From Saksenaea vasiformis B4078 (taxonomy: Eukaryota; Mucoromycota; Mucoromycetes; Mucorales; Saksenaeaceae): a stretch of DNA of 11,949 nucleotides. Positions 8,801 through 11,949 of the stretch are shown one piece after another. Numbering within the stretch: the stretch's first letter is position 1; every line of letters begins with the position of its first letter. The position numbers were made by a program, and so were the translations under genes. The notes below the pieces were generated by a model. It did no database searches. It was given only the letters and a program-made list of their open reading frames with translations, and was not told the origin of the DNA. The stretch is from the NCBI GenBank assembly GCA_000697055.1, contig JNDT01001069.1, forward strand, positions 1-11,949, in the 5' to 3' direction.

Positions 8801-11800
8801 AGATTTGACGTAGCATCGGAGCTGTACACAATACCAATATTTTCCGAGGACAACGCTGCGCAGTATAGACTCTGGATCATGTATGCACATGGCTACGGAG
8901 CCAGCGAAGACCATATCAAAGCCTGCGAATGGTTTACAGACGCAGTCGTCCATTGTGACTCTAACGCTCAGTACAATCTTGCAGTCGCATTCAGAGATGG
9001 AAAGGGAGTATATGACAACCTTGTAAACGCTTTGGAATGGTTTACAAGGGCAGCTACGCAAAACCACGCCAATGCTCAGTATGCTCTTGGTATAATGTAC
9101 AGAGATGGTGGAGACGTGAACAGGGACTACCTTGCAGCCGCTAAGCTGTTCGAGAAAGCTGCAATTAGTGAACATGCGGGCGCACAATGTGCCTTGGGAT
9201 CATTATACAAGGACGGTATTGTGGTGAATCAAGACCATTACGAAGCATTCAAGTGGTTTAAGAAATCCGCTGATCAAGGATATAAAGAAGCGCAGTACAA
9301 TGTCGGGATTGCCTACAGAGAAGGTCATGGTATAAAGCAAGATTATAATATGGCATTTGAATGGTTCAAGCTTTGCGCTGATCAAGGCTACGATCCTGCT
9401 TATAATGGTCTTGCGTTTCTGTACAGTTATGGTGAAGGTGTCGAACAAAATCACGCCGAAGCATTAAAATGGCTTACCAAAGCAGCTAAGGGCAACAATG
9501 CCAAAGCACAATACAACCTTGGAGTTACATATAGGAGAGGCGCAGGTGTTGATCAAAATCTCCAAAAAGCATTCGATTACTTCCGGAAGGCTGCTGAACA
9601 GGATGACGATGATGCGCAATACAGCTTAGGAGATATGTATTGTCATGGCGAAGGAGTACGACAATCGTACAAGGATGCATTTGAATGGTGGATGAAGGCA
9701 GCTGCTCGAGATAATGCTGAAGCGCAATACAGCCTTGGGTATATGTACTACCATGGATATCATGTAGAAAAAGACCAAAAGGAAGCATTTCGCTGGTTCA
9801 ATAAGGCTGCGGATCAAGATCATCTTGATGCTTGCTATAATGTTGGTATCATGTATAGCGATGGTAACGGCGTGGATCGGAACAGCTCTGAAGCGTTCAA
9901 GTGGTTAAAGAAGCTTGCCGAACAGAACGACCCCAAAGCGCAGTATAACGTTGGCATTATGTATCGAGATGGGAGTGGTGTTGAACGAGATGAGGGAAAG
10001 GCTTTTGAATGGATAAAGAAAGCGGCCGACCAGGACGACAATGACGCTCAGTACACTATTGGCCTTATGTACAACGATGGTCAAGGCGTGAATCGAGATC
10101 GTGATAAAGCATATGAATGGTTCGAAAAGGCAGCTGCCAACATGAACTTTGACGCTCAGTTTAAGCTTGGCATGCGCGGTGGGGAATGTGACCGGAAAAA
10201 ATCTATCCATTGGTTAAAGAAGTCGGCAGATCATGGCCATTCCGAAGCACAATTTGCCTATGGGAGTATGTACGATACGGGCGAAGGAGTGGAACGCGAT
10301 AGGTCAAAAGCGTTCCATTGGTATAAAAAAGCAGCAGATCAGGGACATGCCTTAGCGCAGTTCCGCCTTGGTAATATGTACCGGGTAGGAAGTGGTGTGA
10401 GACTCGATAAACAGAAGGCGCTCGAATACTACGTACGGGCGGCCGACAAAGGAGTAGAGGATGCACAGTTTAATCTCGGTGTTATATACGAGGAGGGTAA
10501 AGAAGTACAACGCAACTACGTTGAAGCTTTCAAGTGGTTCAAAAAAGCAGCTGAGAACGGCTCTGCAGCTGCACAATTCAACGTTGGCGTTATGTATCAC
10601 CAAGGAGAAGGTGTGGAACAGAGTGATACAAATGCTTTCTTATGGTATAAGAAGGCAGCTGAACAGGGCTCTGCCAAGGCGCAATTCAAAGTCAGCAATA
10701 TGTACAGGCAGGGGAAGGGCGTAGAACAAGATCAGAAAAAGGCACACGAGTGGGCCGAAAAAGCAGCTCTCCAGGGAGTTTCTGAAGCACAATTCAGTCT
10801 CGGTGTCGCGTATGACGATGGAAAGTCGGTTGAACAGAACGACTCAAAAGCTTTCTACTGGTACAAGAAGGCAGCTGAGCAGGGGGTCGGTACCGCACAA
10901 TTCAACCTTGGCAATATGTACCTTCAGGGGAGAGGTGTGGAACAAGATATGGCAAAAGCATTTGTATGGTATGAAAAAGCAGCTCTCCAGGGAGTTGCAG
11001 AAGCACAATTCAACCTCGGCAACATGTACAGACAGGGGAGAAATGTGCAACAAGATATAGCAACATCAATCGAATGGTATGAAAAGGCAGCTTGCCAGGG
11101 AGTTGCAGAAGCACAATTCAACCTCGGCTGTATATATCATCAGGGAGAAGGCGTACAACAATCTTCGTTGAAGGCATATGAATGGTTTAAAAAAGCAGCT
11201 GAGAATGGCATCTCTGAAGCACTATTTGCTCTTGGTGTCATGTGTGAGGAAGGTGACGGCGTGGGGCAGAGTGATAAAAAAGCCTTCCAATGGTATAAAA
11301 GGGCAGCTGAACAAGGTCTTGGTAAGGCGCAATTTAACGTTGCCAATATGTACAATCAGGGAATGGGAGTGACAATGGATCGTCAAAAAGCCCGGGAATG
11401 GTACGGAAAAGCTGCCAACAACGGCGTTGTCGAGGCACAGTTCAACATTGCTGTTATGTTGAACCTTGGTGAAGGAGTAACGAGCAGCAGTGCAACAGCT
11501 GCAGGACATTCCGAACATACGAATGAAGAGAGCACTAAAAATCCGCAATTTACGTCTGGATACGCTTACTCTCATGAAAACGACATGGAGAGCAACAATG
11601 CAGGGGCATTCGAATGGTTTAGAAGAGCAGCTGAGCAAGGTGAAGCTCAGGCACAATTTAACATTGGCGTTATGTACAGCCAAGGCGAAGGTGTAGAATG
11701 TAGCGATAGTAAAGCCTTTGAGTGGTTTGAGAAGGCTGCTATCCAGGGAGTTTCCCAGGCACAAGTTAACGTTGGGACTATGTATCTTGCGGGTAAAGGC

Positions 11801-11949
11801 GTGGAGCGCAACACAGAAAAAGCGTACGAATGGTTCTTGAAGGCTGCAAACCAGGACGTTTCCGCCGCACAATTTAACCTCGGAGTTATGTATAATAACG
11901 GCGATGGTGTAGAATGCAACGCGAAAAAAGCATTCGAATGGTTCAAAAA
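5831..11949 (+). CDS. Multi-exon protein with two MACPF-like copies and a giant SLR array (3' end outside window)
   Basis: Exons read from splice signals: 5831-5869, 5914-6282, 6337-6490, 6535-6684, 6738-7043, 7093-7399, 7459-8107, 8160-8310, 8359-8502, 8553 to past 11949. Their phases join without a stop, giving at least 1888 codons. Residues 1-13 are a short first exon. Residues ~14-340 are MACPF-like copy 1 (signature F177-G-Y-Y-Y-x6-G188-G189; W252; PLYELL at 270-275). Residues ~340-609 are beta-rich. Residues ~610-810 are MACPF-like copy 2 (F698-G-H-F-Y-x6-G709-G710; W782). SLR units begin at residue 858 and run off the right edge. MACPF proteins oligomerise and many form pores; SLR arrays bind proteins. 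No signal peptide is visible, so an intracellular protein is likely (inference). The last exon is open to the edge, so stop and total length are unknown. The SLR part is certain; exon 1 is the weakest part of the model. Confidence 0.78.
5870..5913 (+). other. Intron 1 (44 nt, phase 0)
   Basis: Donor GTAGTA and acceptor CTCTAG after a TTAACTTTTACT tract. It joins the 13-codon first exon to E14. The donor is non-ideal, making this the least certain intron. The following frame has a TAG at 5911-5913, so exon 2 cannot extend upstream unspliced. Confidence 0.6.
6283..6336 (+). other. Intron 2 (54 nt, phase 0)
   Basis: Donor GTATAA, acceptor TATTTAG after a T-rich tract. Unspliced, the frame stops at 6286. 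It is the counterpart of intron 7: both precede an ESV element and both are phase 0. Confidence 0.75.
6491..6534 (+). other. Intron 3 (44 nt, phase 1)
   Basis: Donor GTAAGA and acceptor GAAG split the second-to-last Gly of the MACPF signature (LLG|GR). An acceptor at 6516 is also in frame, but would make a 26-nt intron and insert six residues into the GG motif. Confidence 0.75.
6685..6737 (+). other. Intron 4 (53 nt, phase 1)
   Basis: Donor GTATGA, acceptor TGCTAG. Splicing yields VTGGDVELL; the counterpart in copy 2 is intron 9 (VLGGDPSLL), also phase 1. Confidence 0.8.
7044..7092 (+). other. Intron 5 (49 nt, phase 1)
   Basis: Donor GTATAA, acceptor TTATAG. Joins EEEN to DQVLFYLDP in frame. 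The other GT in the area (7071) would make an intron of only about 20 nt. Confidence 0.75.
7093..7960 (+). other. Beta-rich linker region between the MACPF-like copies
   Basis: Residues ~340-609. Short hydrophobic strands alternate with D/G turns: VRYGDTVYIQL, then VAVDDDIILQTT, with W-x-I (WTITS) and CWRIES between and after them. The G-D-x-V-x-I/L and W-R-I-x-S pieces resemble beta-trefoil/MIR-type repeats, but I cannot assign a family. Its first part is spliced at VLFYLDPTRI, just after acceptor 7092. Confidence 0.4.
7400..7458 (+). other. Intron 6 (59 nt, phase 2)
   Basis: Donor GTAAAC, acceptor CATCAG, with a TAAC branch-like element upstream. Splicing restores W442 (QAWTITSN) and keeps the frame open for 216 further codons. 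Confidence 0.75.
8108..8159 (+). other. Intron 7 (52 nt, phase 0)
   Basis: Donor GTGAGC, acceptor CATTAG at 8159. The earlier acceptor at 8135 is excluded because it leaves an in-frame TAG at 8157-8159. Confidence 0.75.
8311..8358 (+). other. Intron 8 (48 nt, phase 1)
   Basis: Donor GTAAGT, acceptor ACGTAG, with TTGAC near the branch position. It splits the same Gly of the second MACPF signature as intron 3 does in the first. Confidence 0.8.
8503..8552 (+). other. Intron 9 (50 nt, phase 1)
   Basis: Donor GTATTT, acceptor TTCCCAG after a pyrimidine-rich stretch, with CTAAT as a branch-like element. It opens the final, uninterrupted exon. Confidence 0.8.
10757..11128 (+). repeat. Locally near-identical DNA within the AQF-type units
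   Basis: A 33-base stretch at 10988-11020 recurs exactly at 11096-11128 (108 bases on; CAGGGAGTTGCAGAAGCACA and onward). A 24-base stretch at 10757-10780 recurs exactly at 10973-10996 (216 bases on). Neighbouring units elsewhere differ at many synonymous sites, so these copies are younger or have been homogenised. Confidence 0.8.
11432..11647 (+). repeat. Two degenerate SLR units with a Ser/Thr/His-rich island
   Basis: Unit 25 starts normally (EAQFNIAVMLNLGEGV) but its second helix is replaced by a polar stretch (TSSSATAAGHSEHTNEESTK). Unit 26 begins with NPQF and a poor core, then recovers at AFEWFRRAAEQG. The block is 216 bp, exactly two periods, so register is kept. It probably forms a flexible break in the solenoid (inference). 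Confidence 0.75.

Larger units (their letters stand above)
8855..11949 (+). repeat. Array of 29 Sel1-like units in the second gene (last unit cut by window edge)
   Basis: Units 1-12 (8855-10150) are AQY-type, like the first gene: units such as AQYNVGIMYRDGSGV. Unit 13 (10151-10243) has only 31 residues and lacks the MY-G core. Units 14-29 are AQF-type with WYKKAAxQG endings, closer to the general Sel1 consensus. All other units are exactly 108 bp, and no stop codon occurs from 8553 to the window end. Confidence 0.93.

Noticed and set aside
8645..11946. Antisense and shifted open frames over the second SLR array
   Set aside because: Same shadow effect; the + strand frame from 8553 is open to the edge and has the SLR pattern throughout.
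1..11949. Bacterial Sel1 effector locus
   Set aside because: SLR proteins are common in bacteria, but nine phase-consistent GT-AG introns and the absence of ribosome-binding sites point to a eukaryote.

Overview
The window looks like eukaryotic, most likely fungal, DNA. One gene is interrupted by nine short GT-AG introns (44 to 59 bases) whose removal restores one continuous frame. There are no ribosome-binding sites or bacterial operon spacing, and an AATAAA signal lies downstream of the first gene. Very large Sel1-like repeat (SLR) proteins with MACPF-like modules and such short introns suggest an early-diverging fungus of the Mortierella/Glomeromycotina kind. That placement is inferred from gene style, not from a database match.

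Layout. (1) Bases 1-3883, + strand: the 3' part of a gene whose reading frame enters from outside the window. It encodes 34 consecutive SLR units of 36 residues (one has 34) and ends in a basic, Ser-rich tail. The units form a higher-order pattern of 3-unit and 5-unit blocks. (2) Bases 3884-5830: spacer with a poly(A) signal, a GC-rich hairpin, and on the - strand a chain of broken open frames that looks like a decaying, unidentified coding sequence. (3) Bases 5831 to beyond 11949, + strand: a ten-exon gene, cut by the right edge (at least 1888 codons). Its first ~810 residues hold two MACPF-like copies separated by a beta-rich region. Both copies keep the MACPF signature spacing (aromatic-G-x-x-aromatic-x6-GG), and three introns sit at the same places and phases in each. 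The last visible exon (>3.39 kb) is one open frame with 29 SLR units. The units change from AQY-type to AQF-type at a shortened unit.

How they fit together: both genes point the same way and share closely related SLR units, so they look like tandem paralogues of one family. The left gene may also begin with MACPF-like exons outside the window. An SLR array is generally a protein-protein interaction solenoid, and MACPF folds oligomerise, often into membrane pores. A MACPF-like pair fused to a very long, fast-duplicating SLR scaffold could be a recognition or effector protein. That function is a hypothesis; the domain layout is what the sequence shows.
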